From: JBDSYA01 sp039925865
Lineage (GTDB): Bacteria > Bacteroidota > Ignavibacteria > Tepidaquicellales > Tepidaquicellaceae
DNA length: 19,060 nt
Assembly (NCBI GenBank): GCA_039925865.1
Contig: JBDSYA010000068.1
Coordinates: 1-19,060, forward strand
Direction: 5' to 3'
Shown: positions 1 through 7,163 of the stretch, piece by piece
Layout: each line of letters opens with the position of its first letter
Numbering within the stretch: the stretch's first letter is position 1
Position numbers and translations under genes: made by a program
Notes under the pieces: model-generated
What the model saw: the letters and a program-made list of their open reading frames with translations, nothing else
Database searches by the model: none
What the model was told of the DNA's origin: nothing

Positions 1-117
1 GACAAACTATTTGGTTTTCTTTATTACAGTTGCGGGGACAGCTCCGGCATTAAACCGGATTCCCTTTTAATCCCAATGCATTAAAATTGGAACCAAAATA
101 TTTTTACAATTAAAAGA
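1..117 (-). promoter_or_regulatory. Cobalamin (B12) riboswitch, 5' part, cut by window edge
   Basis: Read on the minus strand, this stretch carries the conserved core of the cobalamin riboswitch in the right order. There is GGTTCC (94 to 89), then AAAAGGGAA followed by TCCGGT (about 70 to 54), then a hairpin in which CCGG at 58-55 pairs with CCGG at 47-44. Next comes the hallmark run GCTGTCCCCGCAACTGTAA (about 42 to 24). The 3' part, including the second half of the aptamer and the kissing-loop expression platform, would lie left of base 1 and cannot be seen. The class normally represses B12 synthesis, uptake (BtuB-type receptors) or B12-independent isoenzyme genes when adenosylcobalamin is bound. 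The regulated gene must be to the left on the minus strand. The 5' boundary at about 117 is inferred from the promoter just upstream. Confidence 0.9.
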
Positions 118-123
118 ACTTTA

Positions 124-154
124 CAAATTTACAAATTTTAATTTAAAACTACAA
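124..154 (-). promoter_or_regulatory. Bacteroidota-type promoter of the riboswitch transcript
   Basis: On the minus strand a TTG at 154-152 is followed, after 20 bp, by TAAATTTG at 131-124. This is an exact match to the -33 TTG / -7 TAnnTTTG pattern of the primary sigma factor in Bacteroidota. Transcription would start near 117-120, just ahead of the riboswitch core that begins at 94, so position and orientation both fit. It lies in the 184-bp gap after the small lipoprotein gene that ends at 185, so the leader is transcribed independently of that gene. The match is visible; its use is inferred. Confidence 0.65.
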
Positions 155-184
155 CTTTTTTTGAAAATAAGACACCGCCTAATA

Positions 185-604
185 CTATTTTTTTAAAAAA
201 ATATCTGATGCATTAATATCCGTTACTGACTTATCAAAGATAAATTCATCGTTTACAGGATCATAATACTTTTGCAGAATAAAACTTTTCTTTGCTCCTC
301 CCTGAACATAACACAATAAATAAATCGAGGATGATATCCGGTCAAGTGTTACTTTATCTGACTTAGACGCAAGGTTATAAAATTGTTCTTCAATGTATAT
401 CTGAAGATCAATATCATCAACTCCGGCAATTTCCTGAACAAGACTCGTGCTGAATATTTCTTCAGCTGTTAAATTACTGTCAGATTCTTCTGCCGAAGAT
501 TCATTCATAGTTTCATTCATAGTTTCATTTACTGCAGGAGGATTACTCGACTTGTTACAGGAAAAAATAAATAATAGAACGATAAAAATTATTAATCTTC
601 TCAT
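185..604 (-). CDS. Small hypothetical lipoprotein
   Basis: Predicted 139-residue lipoprotein. I chose the ATG at 604 because it starts a compact lipoprotein signal: MRR, a hydrophobic stretch, then a lipobox-like IFSC with the acylated Cys at residue 16. A longer reading from 661 would overlap the upstream gene and bury the signal. The mature N-terminus is low in complexity and acidic (NETMNETMNESS), encoded by a 12-bp tandem repeat. The rest (about residues 45-139) is a soluble domain I do not recognise. The gene starts 10 bp after the stop of the sulfotransferase-like gene on the same strand, so the two are probably co-transcribed and this protein may accompany it at the envelope. No clear Shine-Dalgarno site is present. 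Function unknown. Confidence 0.7.
   Translation of the reverse strand: MRRLIIFIVLLFIFSCNKSSNPPAVNETMNETMNESSAEESDSNLTAEEIFSTSLVQEIAGVDDIDLQIYIEEQFYNLASKSDKVTLDRISSSIYLLCYVQGGAKKSFILQKYYDPVNDEFIFDKSVTDINASDIFLKK
506..529 (-). repeat. 12-bp tandem repeat inside lipoprotein gene
   Basis: Two perfect copies of the 12-bp unit AATGAAACTATG (minus strand), followed by a partial third copy, encode Asn-Glu-Thr-Met repeats in the linker just after the lipidated Cys. The unit is a multiple of three, so copy-number change would alter linker length without shifting frame. Confidence 0.8.
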
Positions 605-614
605 TTTACGAATG

Positions 615-2285
615 TTAAGGCCGCTGAACCATAATATTACTAAATACATTATTATCTGCAATTAATAAATCTAAAGCATCTACAATTCCGTCACCCGTTA
701 GATCGGTATCAACATAGCCCGATAAAAAATCACCTGAAGCGTTTTCGATTGCCACTTCATCTGTTGCATCTATAATACCATCATGATTTATATCTCCCTG
801 ATACAGACAATACTGGCCGGCAACATTTTTTAAATTATTTCCATACGCCTGCGACTGTGCATTTATAAATGAATAATTATTTGCTACAGATTCTGTGAGA
901 GTTTCACCACCAACTTTACTCCACGTTTCAATACTATTCCTGTGCTTTACGACAATATAATAATTGCCTGTAGCAGCATTTTCAAAATTATAAACTCCAG
1001 TTGCGGAAACTGTATCAATAACCGCGATCGCAGAATCAACTATTGCATAAGGCGAAATATTATTCCTCAGGTATGCCCTTACAGTGTCTTGCATGTTTAA
1101 AACGTCGCGAGTAACATTAAAATATCCCTGAGGTATTAATGTCAGATTCAATGTTAAAGGCGTATTTTCCAATTCAAATTTGTATGTCCTGTAAGAGAAT
1201 ACATTGACAGGGAATGTCATTTCTAATGCAATAGATCCCGATGGAGTAACCTCTGTAATTATATTTTGCGTCCCCCAGCTGATAAAGGTGTTTCCGTTTG
1301 TCAGACGTTGTGCAGAACCGGTTGCAAATCCGTAAATAGCCGGGACGTGCTTAAACTGCCAGACTCTTGTGCAAATTTTATTTACTTCATCTAAAGAATA
1401 TTCAACTGCTCTTGACTCCTGAGGGGTTTTAAAATTCCCATTATCAAAAAGTGTAATGTTTCCATTTGGCAATCTTCTGATATCATGCTGGTAGGAAAAA
1501 TGCTGCATAGTATCTCCGGCTACAGGATCGTTGATAAAAACAAATTGATTATTTCTTCCTCCGAGTCTCCAAATTATTTGCCCGGTAGTCCTGCTTATTT
1601 TTGTAATTTCACTGCTGTGCCTGCATGAAATTAAAAAATTTCCATCAGTGTCCTGTTCGATAGCATTCCAATGCCATGGGTCAATATCATTAGTGGTCAG
1701 GTTTACTCCAATCGCGTCCGTAATTTGAAAGTGATCAAATGTATTCCATTCGAAGACTACATTTCTGTTTTCATCCATCTCCTGAATTACATAGCCTAAA
1801 ACCCTTGCATTAGGATGTCCGCCGGGAACAATAACACTCATATTGACCTGACGATAGTCTCCTCCAACTATTAACGTATGTCCGTTTTGCAGCATCTGAA
1901 AATCATGAAAGTCAGTATAAAATGTATCCGTTGGTAACGGGCTCACCATTTTAAAACTATCAGTCACACTAAAATTATTATTTAAAACATAATAATATCT
2001 TGCCGGATCAAGAATATTATCTTCCTTAAAATAAGTGAACAGATTATTTGTCTGTTTTTTCCAATCAAAAGTTCTGAAAGGCATTTGTCGGGAAAAATGT
2101 ACTGACCCATCGTTATTAAACATAATTACGTAAGGGACATATGACGGGCTGCCTCCTAATATTAAATTAGAATAAAATATTTTACCTGGCGATGGATTGT
2201 TAGATTGTACAATTGTAACCGGTGGAATTTGTGAATACAAGTTCACTGACATGAAAATAAAAAATGCAGTAAAAATTTTTTTCAT
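615..2285 (-). CDS. Secreted arylsulfotransferase (ASST)-like protein with C-terminal dockerin
   Basis: 556-residue exported protein. Residues 1-19 form a signal peptide ending near NLYSQ. The body (about 20-380) reads as an arylsulfotransferase-type beta-propeller, with blade motifs such as HDFQMLQNGHTLIVGGD, HWNAIEQDTDGNFLISCRHSSE-type text, IIWRLGG and QHDIRRLPNGNITLFDNGN. ASST enzymes move sulfate between phenolic esters; many relatives of this Pfam group (Arylsulfotransf_2) are uncharacterised, so activity is not assured. A linker or Ig-like part follows, then a type I dockerin-like pair of calcium loops: D498-D509 (DxNxDGxxDxxD) and D528-D539 (DLTGDGIVDALD). The ATG at 2285 is preferred over one five codons upstream because the latter overlaps the GGGGAG ribosome-binding site. 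The lipoprotein gene follows after 10 bp. No cohesin or scaffoldin is visible here, and there is no recognisable type IX sorting tail. Confidence 0.85.
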   Translation of the reverse strand: MKKIFTAFFIFMSVNLYSQIPPVTIVQSNNPSPGKIFYSNLILGGSPSYVPYVIMFNNDGSVHFSRQMPFRTFDWKKQTNNLFTYFKEDNILDPARYYYVLNNNFSVTDSFKMVSPLPTDTFYTDFHDFQMLQNGHTLIVGGDYRQVNMSVIVPGGHPNARVLGYVIQEMDENRNVVFEWNTFDHFQITDAIGVNLTTNDIDPWHWNAIEQDTDGNFLISCRHSSEITKISRTTGQIIWRLGGRNNQFVFINDPVAGDTMQHFSYQHDIRRLPNGNITLFDNGNFKTPQESRAVEYSLDEVNKICTRVWQFKHVPAIYGFATGSAQRLTNGNTFISWGTQNIITEVTPSGSIALEMTFPVNVFSYRTYKFELENTPLTLNLTLIPQGYFNVTRDVLNMQDTVRAYLRNNISPYAIVDSAIAVIDTVSATGVYNFENAATGNYYIVVKHRNSIETWSKVGGETLTESVANNYSFINAQSQAYGNNLKNVAGQYCLYQGDINHDGIIDATDEVAIENASGDFLSGYVDTDLTGDGIVDALDLLIADNNVFSNIMVQRP

Positions 2286-2290
2286 TGGTA

Positions 2291-2298
2291 CTCTCCCC
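2291..2298 (-). promoter_or_regulatory. Shine-Dalgarno site deciding the ASST start
   Basis: GGGGAGAG on the minus strand lies 5 bp upstream of the ATG at 2285 (7 nt from the GGAG core). It overlaps the alternative upstream ATG at 2300, which argues for the downstream start and the shorter signal peptide. This is one of few clear Shine-Dalgarno sites in the window. Confidence 0.6.
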
Positions 2299-2569
2299 AT
2301 TTAAGTGTTATTAATAAATTATATGATTTAAAATTTAATATTGACATACTAAGACCATGCCTGCTTCTTTTGAAAGCAATATTCCTCATCCATATAAATG
2401 GATTTAGAAGTATGGATAACCTTTAACTAGTGAATTAGTTATTTGGGGGGTATTGCGTTTTTTAGGATTACAAAATAATACACTTGCTTAAAAAAACGTT
2501 AGAACAACTTCAATTTATCCTATGTGATTATAGTGGAAAATTTTAGATGTAAACAATAGATATTATCGG

Positions 2570-3763
2570 TTACTTTATAAAGCCCATTTCTTTTCCTATT
2601 TCGCCGAAGACTTCAAGGATCCTGTTAAGATGCTTGTCCTCATGTGTGGCCATATATGAAGTTCGAAGCATCGCCATTCCCGGTGGAACACCCGGAGAAA
2701 TAAATGCATTAACAAATATACCTTTATCGAATAATTTTCTCCAGAAAGCAAATACAAGATCATCTTCACCAAGTACAACAGGGACAATAGCTGTTTTACT
2801 TTCAATAACATTGAATCCCATTTCTTTAAAACCCTTTCTCATTTTTTCAGCATTCGCAAGGAGCTTTGTAATTCTTTCAGGTTCAGCCTTAAGAATTTCA
2901 AGTGCAGCATCAGCAGCTGCAACAGATGCAGGAGTAGGGGATGCGGAAAATATCAATGCCGGTGAGTGATGCTTCAGATAATTTATCACTGATTTTTTAC
3001 CTCCCACAAAACCTCCAAGAGAAGCAAATGTTTTCGAGAACGTTCCCATTATCATATCAACGTCGTCGACAAGTCCGAAATACGAAGCTGTTCCACGTCC
3101 GCCTTTGCCGATAACACCAGTAGAATGCGCATCATCAATGAGTATTCGTGCATTATATTTTTTACACAGTGCGACCATTTTATCAAGCTCAACTATCTCA
3201 CCTGTCGTGGAAAAAACTCCATCTGTTGCTACTAACTTAGCGGCATCTGATGGGATGAGTTTTAAAATTCTTTCAAGGTCACTCATATTATTGTGTTTGT
3301 ACCTTTTGAACTCTGCGAATCCACCTTTTGCCATCAAATTAGCTGCGACAATACATGCATGATTATCTTTATCGGAAATTATGTAATCTCCTTTCGAAAC
3401 TAATGTCGGAATAATTCCCTGAGCTGTTTGATATCCTGTCGAAAAAAGAAGGACTGATTCCTTTTCCAAATAATCAGCAAGTTTTTCTTCAAGCCTGATA
3501 TGCAGATCTAAGGTTCCTGTTAAATATCGCGAACCGGAACAACCCGTCCCATAATCTCTGATCGCATTAATTGCTGCTTCTTTTACTTTTGGATGAGCAG
3601 TGAGACCAAGATAATTATTTGAACCTGCCATAATTATATCTCTTCCCTCAATTTTTACAACCGGTCCTTCATTAGCCTCAATCGCTCTGAAATAAGGATA
3701 AACTCCTGCTGCTTTTACTTCATCGGCTCTGGTAAAATTATTACACTTATCAAAAAGATCCAT
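2570..3763 (-). CDS. spt: Serine palmitoyltransferase-like PLP enzyme (alpha-oxoamine synthase family)
   Basis: 397-residue, complete, fold-type I PLP enzyme that condenses an amino acid with an acyl-CoA. PLP residues are intact: His135 in DKDNHACIV (stacks on the ring), Asp210 and His213 in IDDAHSTG, and Lys244 in GTFSKTFAS (Schiff base). Family members include serine palmitoyltransferase (first step of sphingolipid synthesis), glycine C-acetyltransferase (kbl) and 8-amino-7-oxononanoate synthase (bioF). The N-terminal VYPYFRAIEANEG...VVKIEG, YGTGCSGSRYLTGTLDLH, RYKHNNMSDLE and LRTSYMATH segments resemble Bacteroidota SPT-type proteins more than Kbl or BioF. No threonine dehydrogenase (Kbl partner) or bio gene is adjacent. 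A divergently oriented SDR gene begins 89 bp upstream. The start has no Shine-Dalgarno site. SPT is my preferred reading; KBL remains possible. Confidence 0.8.
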   Translation of the reverse strand: MDLFDKCNNFTRADEVKAAGVYPYFRAIEANEGPVVKIEGRDIIMAGSNNYLGLTAHPKVKEAAINAIRDYGTGCSGSRYLTGTLDLHIRLEEKLADYLEKESVLLFSTGYQTAQGIIPTLVSKGDYIISDKDNHACIVAANLMAKGGFAEFKRYKHNNMSDLERILKLIPSDAAKLVATDGVFSTTGEIVELDKMVALCKKYNARILIDDAHSTGVIGKGGRGTASYFGLVDDVDMIMGTFSKTFASLGGFVGGKKSVINYLKHHSPALIFSASPTPASVAAADAALEILKAEPERITKLLANAEKMRKGFKEMGFNVIESKTAIVPVVLGEDDLVFAFWRKLFDKGIFVNAFISPGVPPGMAMLRTSYMATHEDKHLNRILEVFGEIGKEMGFIK

Positions 3764-3852
3764 TTATAATTTTATTTTTGTGAAGTTTGTGTTTTAAACA
3801 TAGAAAATACGAATTATAATTTTTAACTTCTATTGAAAATCAAATCAAATTA

Positions 3853-4833
3853 TTGAAAGCACTCGTTACAGGAGCTACCGGCTTTGTTGGAAGCCATTTG
3901 GTAGACAAATTATTGGAAAAAGGTTATGAAGTTTATTGTTTACGCAGAAATACTTCCTCGGTAAAATGGCTTGAAGGCAAAAATGTTCAATATGTTAACG
4001 GAGATCTTTTTTCTAATGAAGCCCTGGAAAAATGTATTAAAGATATGGATTACATTTTTCATGTTGCCGGAGTTGTTAAATCAAAAACAAAAGAAGGATT
4101 TTTTCGTGATAATTATGAATCAACAAAGAACCTTCTCGAAATAACTGCAAAAGTAAATCCCGGTTTAAAAAAATTTATTTTTATATCATCGCTGGCTGCA
4201 ACAGGACCTGCGCTGACTGAAAAACCTACCGATGAAAATACCAAACCAAATCCTATTACAACCTATGGGGCGTCTAAACTTAAGGCTGAAGAAGAAGTTC
4301 TGAAATACAATGATAAATTCCCGGTCACTGTCATAAGTCCTCCGGCAGTTTTCGGTCCGAGAGACACTGAGATACTGATCTATTTCAAAACTTTTTCAAA
4401 AGGTCTTAACAGTGTTATAGGTTTTGACGCAAAGTATCTAAGCCTCGTTTATGTTGAAGATCTTGCGGACGGAATTGTTCTGGCAGCAGAAATCGAAGCT
4501 GCAAACGGGCAGAAGTATTTTCTTTGTTTTGATAAAGCATATAACTGGGATGATATAGGAAGCATCACTTCAAAACTCCTCGGCAAAAAAGCTTTCAAAA
4601 TACGGCTTCCTCATTCTGTAATTTATTCTGTAGGATATCTCGCAGAATTGTTTTCTACATTTTCAAAAAACCCTGCAACGCTGAACCTTGAAAAATGCAA
4701 AGATATAACACAGCTTAGATGGGTCTGCTCAAATGGAAAAGCTAAAAGAGAACTTGGTTTCAATCCTAAATATACATTAGAAAAAAGCTTTAAGAAAACA
4801 ATTGACTGGTATAAAGAAATGAAATGGATCTGA
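3853..4833 (+). CDS. Extended SDR, NAD-dependent epimerase/dehydratase (possible ceramide-pathway reductase)
   Basis: 326-residue extended short-chain dehydrogenase. The N-terminal Rossmann fingerprint GATGFVG is at residues 7-13, the catalytic Ser in FISSLAATG near 113, and Tyr138/Lys142 in the YGASK motif; the C-terminal substrate lobe has Bacteroidota-like text (LNLEKCKDITQLRWVCSNGKAKRELGF). The start is TTG: it gives MKALVTGATG, placing the first beta strand right at the N-terminus, there is no in-frame ATG upstream, and a stop (TAA at 3817) closes the frame. It is divergent from the serine-palmitoyltransferase-like gene. In Caulobacter an extended SDR (CerR) acts in ceramide synthesis beside spt, so a role in reducing a sphingoid ketone is plausible but inferred. 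A sugar epimerase or dihydroflavonol-reductase-like role cannot be excluded. Confidence 0.8.
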   Translation: MKALVTGATGFVGSHLVDKLLEKGYEVYCLRRNTSSVKWLEGKNVQYVNGDLFSNEALEKCIKDMDYIFHVAGVVKSKTKEGFFRDNYESTKNLLEITAKVNPGLKKFIFISSLAATGPALTEKPTDENTKPNPITTYGASKLKAEEEVLKYNDKFPVTVISPPAVFGPRDTEILIYFKTFSKGLNSVIGFDAKYLSLVYVEDLADGIVLAAEIEAANGQKYFLCFDKAYNWDDIGSITSKLLGKKAFKIRLPHSVIYSVGYLAELFSTFSKNPATLNLEKCKDITQLRWVCSNGKAKRELGFNPKYTLEKSFKKTIDWYKEMKWI

Positions 4834-4837
4834 GTCT

Positions 4838-4958
4838 AATTTGGAAATTGGGATTTTGCCTGCCTACCGAAGCCTCGTCGCAGGCAGGGATTTGGAATTT
4901 CTTTTGATTTATGATTTTTGATTTATGATTTTAGATTTATGCTTTTAGATTTAAAGAG
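4838..4958. repeat. Degenerate 7-bp-periodic repeat array
   Basis: The gap between the SDR gene and argS is filled by AT-rich heptads. On the plus strand, AATTTGG, AAATTGG and GATTTTG (4838-4858) come first. After a 30-bp palindrome come GATTTGG, AATTTCT, TTTGATT, TATGATT, TTTGATT, TATGATT, TTAGATT, TATGCTT, TTAGATT and TAAAGAG (4889-4958). Part of it can be written as about 3.4 copies of a 14-bp unit GATTTATGATTTTT from 4906. It is non-coding. Similar intergenic heptads occur at 7164-7191. Short heptanucleotide repeats (STRRs) are known from other phyla such as cyanobacteria; any relation is not claimed. Confidence 0.75.
4859..4888. repeat. 30-bp GC-rich imperfect palindrome nested in heptad array
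   Basis: CCTGCCT at 4859-4865 pairs with AGGCAGG at 4882-4888 (7 bp). Inside, CGA at 4868-4870 can pair with TCG at 4878-4880, leaving a small internal loop and a 7-nt apical loop. It is strikingly GC-rich against the AT-rich surroundings and sits exactly between two heptads. It looks like a dispersed REP-like element. There is no T-tract directly after either arm that would make it a standard terminator, although it follows the SDR stop by 25 bp and could still slow transcription. Confidence 0.7.
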
Positions 4959-5012
4959 TAATTCTCGTCTTTACCTTGGTCCTGTAATATAAATAATATT
5001 TTAAATACACAT

Positions 5013-6659
5013 TTGAAAAAGTACCTTAACACAATACTTAACGAAACATTTCAAAAGTTAAACTTTCCCGCTAAAGAAATTCAATTCGATAAACCCAAGG
5101 AAGAAAAGTTTGGAGACATTTCTACAAACACTGCCATGCTTCTTGCGAAAGAATTAAAAACTTCTCCCCGGAAAATAGCGGAGGAAATAATTTCAAATCT
5201 CGAATATGATAAACATCTCATCTCTAAGATTGAAATAGCCGGAGCAGGTTTTATTAATTTTTTTATTTCGGATAATTTTTATAAAAATGTTTTAAAGAAA
5301 ATTCTTGAAAGTGAGATTGATTACGGACGTTTGGATCTGCACAATGGACAAACAGCTAATCTCGAATGGGTGAGCGCCAATCCCACCGGGCTTTTGCACG
5401 CAGGGCATGGAAGGCAGGTTGCACTCGGTAAGGCAATTGCCAACTTACTGGAGTGGATCGGTTATAAAGTCGACCGGGAGTATTATTATAATGATGCGGG
5501 AAATCAGATGGAGAATCTTGCGAAGTCAGTCTATGCAAGATATATGCAGATATTTGATCCGGATTTTCCTTTTGCAGATGATGGTTATGCAGGTGATTAT
5601 ATAAAACAAATTGCAGAGATCATTTATAATGAAAAAAAAGATTCTCTGAAAAATTCTTCTGATCTTAGTTATTTCAAAAAGACAGGGGAGCAGTACAATT
5701 TTGAACTTATAAAAAAAACTCTTGATCGTCTGAATGTACATCATAACATTTTTTTCAATGAAACTTCACTTTATGAAAATTCTACAATAACTAAAACTCT
5801 TGAAGAGTTTAAAGCTAAAGGACTTTCATATGAAGAAGACGGAGCGGTCTGGCTGAAGATGGATCCGGCTGAAGGATTTCAAAAAAATAAAGTAATCGTG
5901 AAAACTTCAGGTGAGCCAACTTATCGTTTGCCCGATATCGCATATCATATTGACAAAATTAATAGGGGATACGATTTGATAATCGATATTTTCGGTTCCG
6001 ATCACGGCGACACATATAAAGAGGTATTGTTCGGAGTCAGATCGCTTGGTTATGATTCTGATAAAATAAAAGTGATCATTCATCAGATGGTAACTTTCAA
6101 AATGGGTGACGAATCATTTAAGATGAGCAAGCGAAGTGATAAGTCTTATCATCTGGATGACCTGATGGATGATATAGGAGTTGATGCCACACAATTCTTT
6201 TTTGTAATGCGAGGAGCAAACACTCATCTGGATTTTGATATTGCCCTTGCAAAAGATCAGTCTGAAAAAAATCCGGTTTATTATTTACAGTATGCTCATG
6301 CAAGACTTTGCGGCATACTTCGCAATGCTGACGAGCATATTCCGGAATATAAAACAGCTGACATTGATAATTTAAATTTAGAACTTATCAAAACTGATGA
6401 AGAAATCAGACTCTTAAAGGTTTTGTCAAGATTTCCGGAAGAAGTTTTGGGAGCTGCAGAAAATTACGAACCGCACAGAATAATATCTTACCTTAATGAA
6501 GTTGCAGAAAACTTTCACAGATTTTATCATAACAACAGGGTTGTTGATCCGGAAAACAAACCATTATCAATTTCGCGTTTAAAAATATGCACTGCTGTTA
6601 AGCAGGTTTTGAAAAATGGTTTTGATATAATCGGTATCAGTGCACCTGAGAGAATGTGA
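5013..6659 (+). CDS. argS: Arginine--tRNA ligase
   Basis: 548-residue class I aminoacyl-tRNA synthetase that charges tRNA-Arg in the cytoplasm. The N-terminal additional domain covers about residues 1-90 (FGDISTNTAMLLAKEL). The Rossmann catalytic core carries the HIGH-type motif as HAGH at 129-132 within NPTGLLHAGHGRQ, and the KMSKS-type loop is KMSKR at 370-374. The C-terminal DALR anticodon-binding domain begins near YYLQYAHARLCGILRNA. Length is typical of bacterial ArgS (about 550-590). The start is TTG: MKKYLNTILNETF is where ArgS proteins usually begin, and no ATG lies nearby upstream in a sensible position. Its TGA stop overlaps the GTG start of the next gene by 4 nt (GTGA), so the two are translationally coupled. 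Confidence 0.97.
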   Translation: MKKYLNTILNETFQKLNFPAKEIQFDKPKEEKFGDISTNTAMLLAKELKTSPRKIAEEIISNLEYDKHLISKIEIAGAGFINFFISDNFYKNVLKKILESEIDYGRLDLHNGQTANLEWVSANPTGLLHAGHGRQVALGKAIANLLEWIGYKVDREYYYNDAGNQMENLAKSVYARYMQIFDPDFPFADDGYAGDYIKQIAEIIYNEKKDSLKNSSDLSYFKKTGEQYNFELIKKTLDRLNVHHNIFFNETSLYENSTITKTLEEFKAKGLSYEEDGAVWLKMDPAEGFQKNKVIVKTSGEPTYRLPDIAYHIDKINRGYDLIIDIFGSDHGDTYKEVLFGVRSLGYDSDKIKVIIHQMVTFKMGDESFKMSKRSDKSYHLDDLMDDIGVDATQFFFVMRGANTHLDFDIALAKDQSEKNPVYYLQYAHARLCGILRNADEHIPEYKTADIDNLNLELIKTDEEIRLLKVLSRFPEEVLGAAENYEPHRIISYLNEVAENFHRFYHNNRVVDPENKPLSISRLKICTAVKQVLKNGFDIIGISAPERM

Positions 6660-7060
6660 AGACACAAGTTACATATATCATTTTGTTAATTTGTTTAATC
6701 ATATTTTTCATAAATGGATCTTGTAGCGATTATACTGAAAACCTTGGGAATGGTTATTTTTATCGACACGAAGGGGGTCCACTAAATGATATACACTGCA
6801 CTTATGCTAACGGAGGTCAAATTCATGCAACAGTTATTGATTATGATTATGATGGAGATTTTATTGTTGCTAAACAGAAACCAGACCTCCCTCCGGATCC
6901 TTTATCCGATAGAGAATATGAATACAAGTTTGGGGTAGATGTGATTTACTTCTGGATAATTGTTAAAAAGAAAAGATTGGTGCTAGGACCTTTCAATATG
7001 GAAGAGTTTAATGTTGCAAAAGATAAATATAAGGTTCCAAATGATTTAACATTAAAATAA
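6656..7060 (+). CDS. Small hypothetical lipoprotein coupled to argS
   Basis: 134-residue protein starting with GTG and overlapping the argS stop by 4 nt. The N-terminus is a hydrophobic signal followed by a lipobox-like INGSC with Cys at residue 23, so lipidation and periplasmic or outer-membrane anchoring is expected. The mature part is a compact hydrophilic domain with aromatic and acidic patches (GYFYRHEGG, DYDYDGDFIVAKQ, YFWIIVKKKRLVLGPF). The pattern resembles small uncharacterised Bacteroidota lipoproteins, but I cannot assign a named family with confidence. It has no apparent functional link to tRNA charging beyond sharing the transcript. It is followed by a terminator-like hairpin whose T-tract serves the opposite strand. 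Confidence 0.75.
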   Translation: MKTQVTYIILLICLIIFFINGSCSDYTENLGNGYFYRHEGGPLNDIHCTYANGGQIHATVIDYDYDGDFIVAKQKPDLPPDPLSDREYEYKFGVDVIYFWIIVKKKRLVLGPFNMEEFNVAKDKYKVPNDLTLK

Positions 7061-7112
7061 AAGCCGCCAAAAATTTTGAAGCGCTTTATATACTTTAACT
7101 AATGTAAATTAC

Positions 7113-7134
7113 AAAAAGAGGAGCTAAGCTCCTC
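7113..7134 (-). terminator. Intrinsic terminator of the A2M gene
   Basis: The inverted repeat GAGGAGCT / AGCTCCTC (7118-7134) folds into a stem of 6-7 bp with a short loop. On the minus strand it is followed directly by TTTTT (7117-7113). It lies 64 bp past the stop of the A2M gene, in the orientation to end that transcript. On the plus strand no T-run follows, so it is a weaker terminator for the argS-lipoprotein transcript. Confidence 0.7.
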
Positions 7135-7163
7135 AATTCGGCACGAAGTGGTGGCTATGCCAT

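Noticed and set aside
447..665. Plus-strand reading frame opposite the small lipoprotein gene
   Set aside because: It is antisense to a gene with a clear lipoprotein signal and has no recognisable protein features.
2286..2569. Possible small gene or terminator between the SPT-like and ASST genes
   Set aside because: Only short AT-rich palindromes (ATCCAT/ATGGAT near 2389-2404, AACTA/TAGTT near 2425-2440) and a minus-strand T-run near 2490 after a very weak stem; no coding-like reading frame.
3773..3780. TATTTTTG, a -7-like box on the plus strand upstream of the SDR gene
   Set aside because: No TTG at the proper -33 distance and it sits in the leader of the minus-strand gene; AT-rich DNA gives such boxes by chance.
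7135..7148. AATTCGGCACGA resembles a cDNA-library adapter sequence
   Set aside because: The match is short and imperfect and lies in ordinary AT-rich intergenic DNA with consistent flanks; coincidence is more likely than a cloning artefact.
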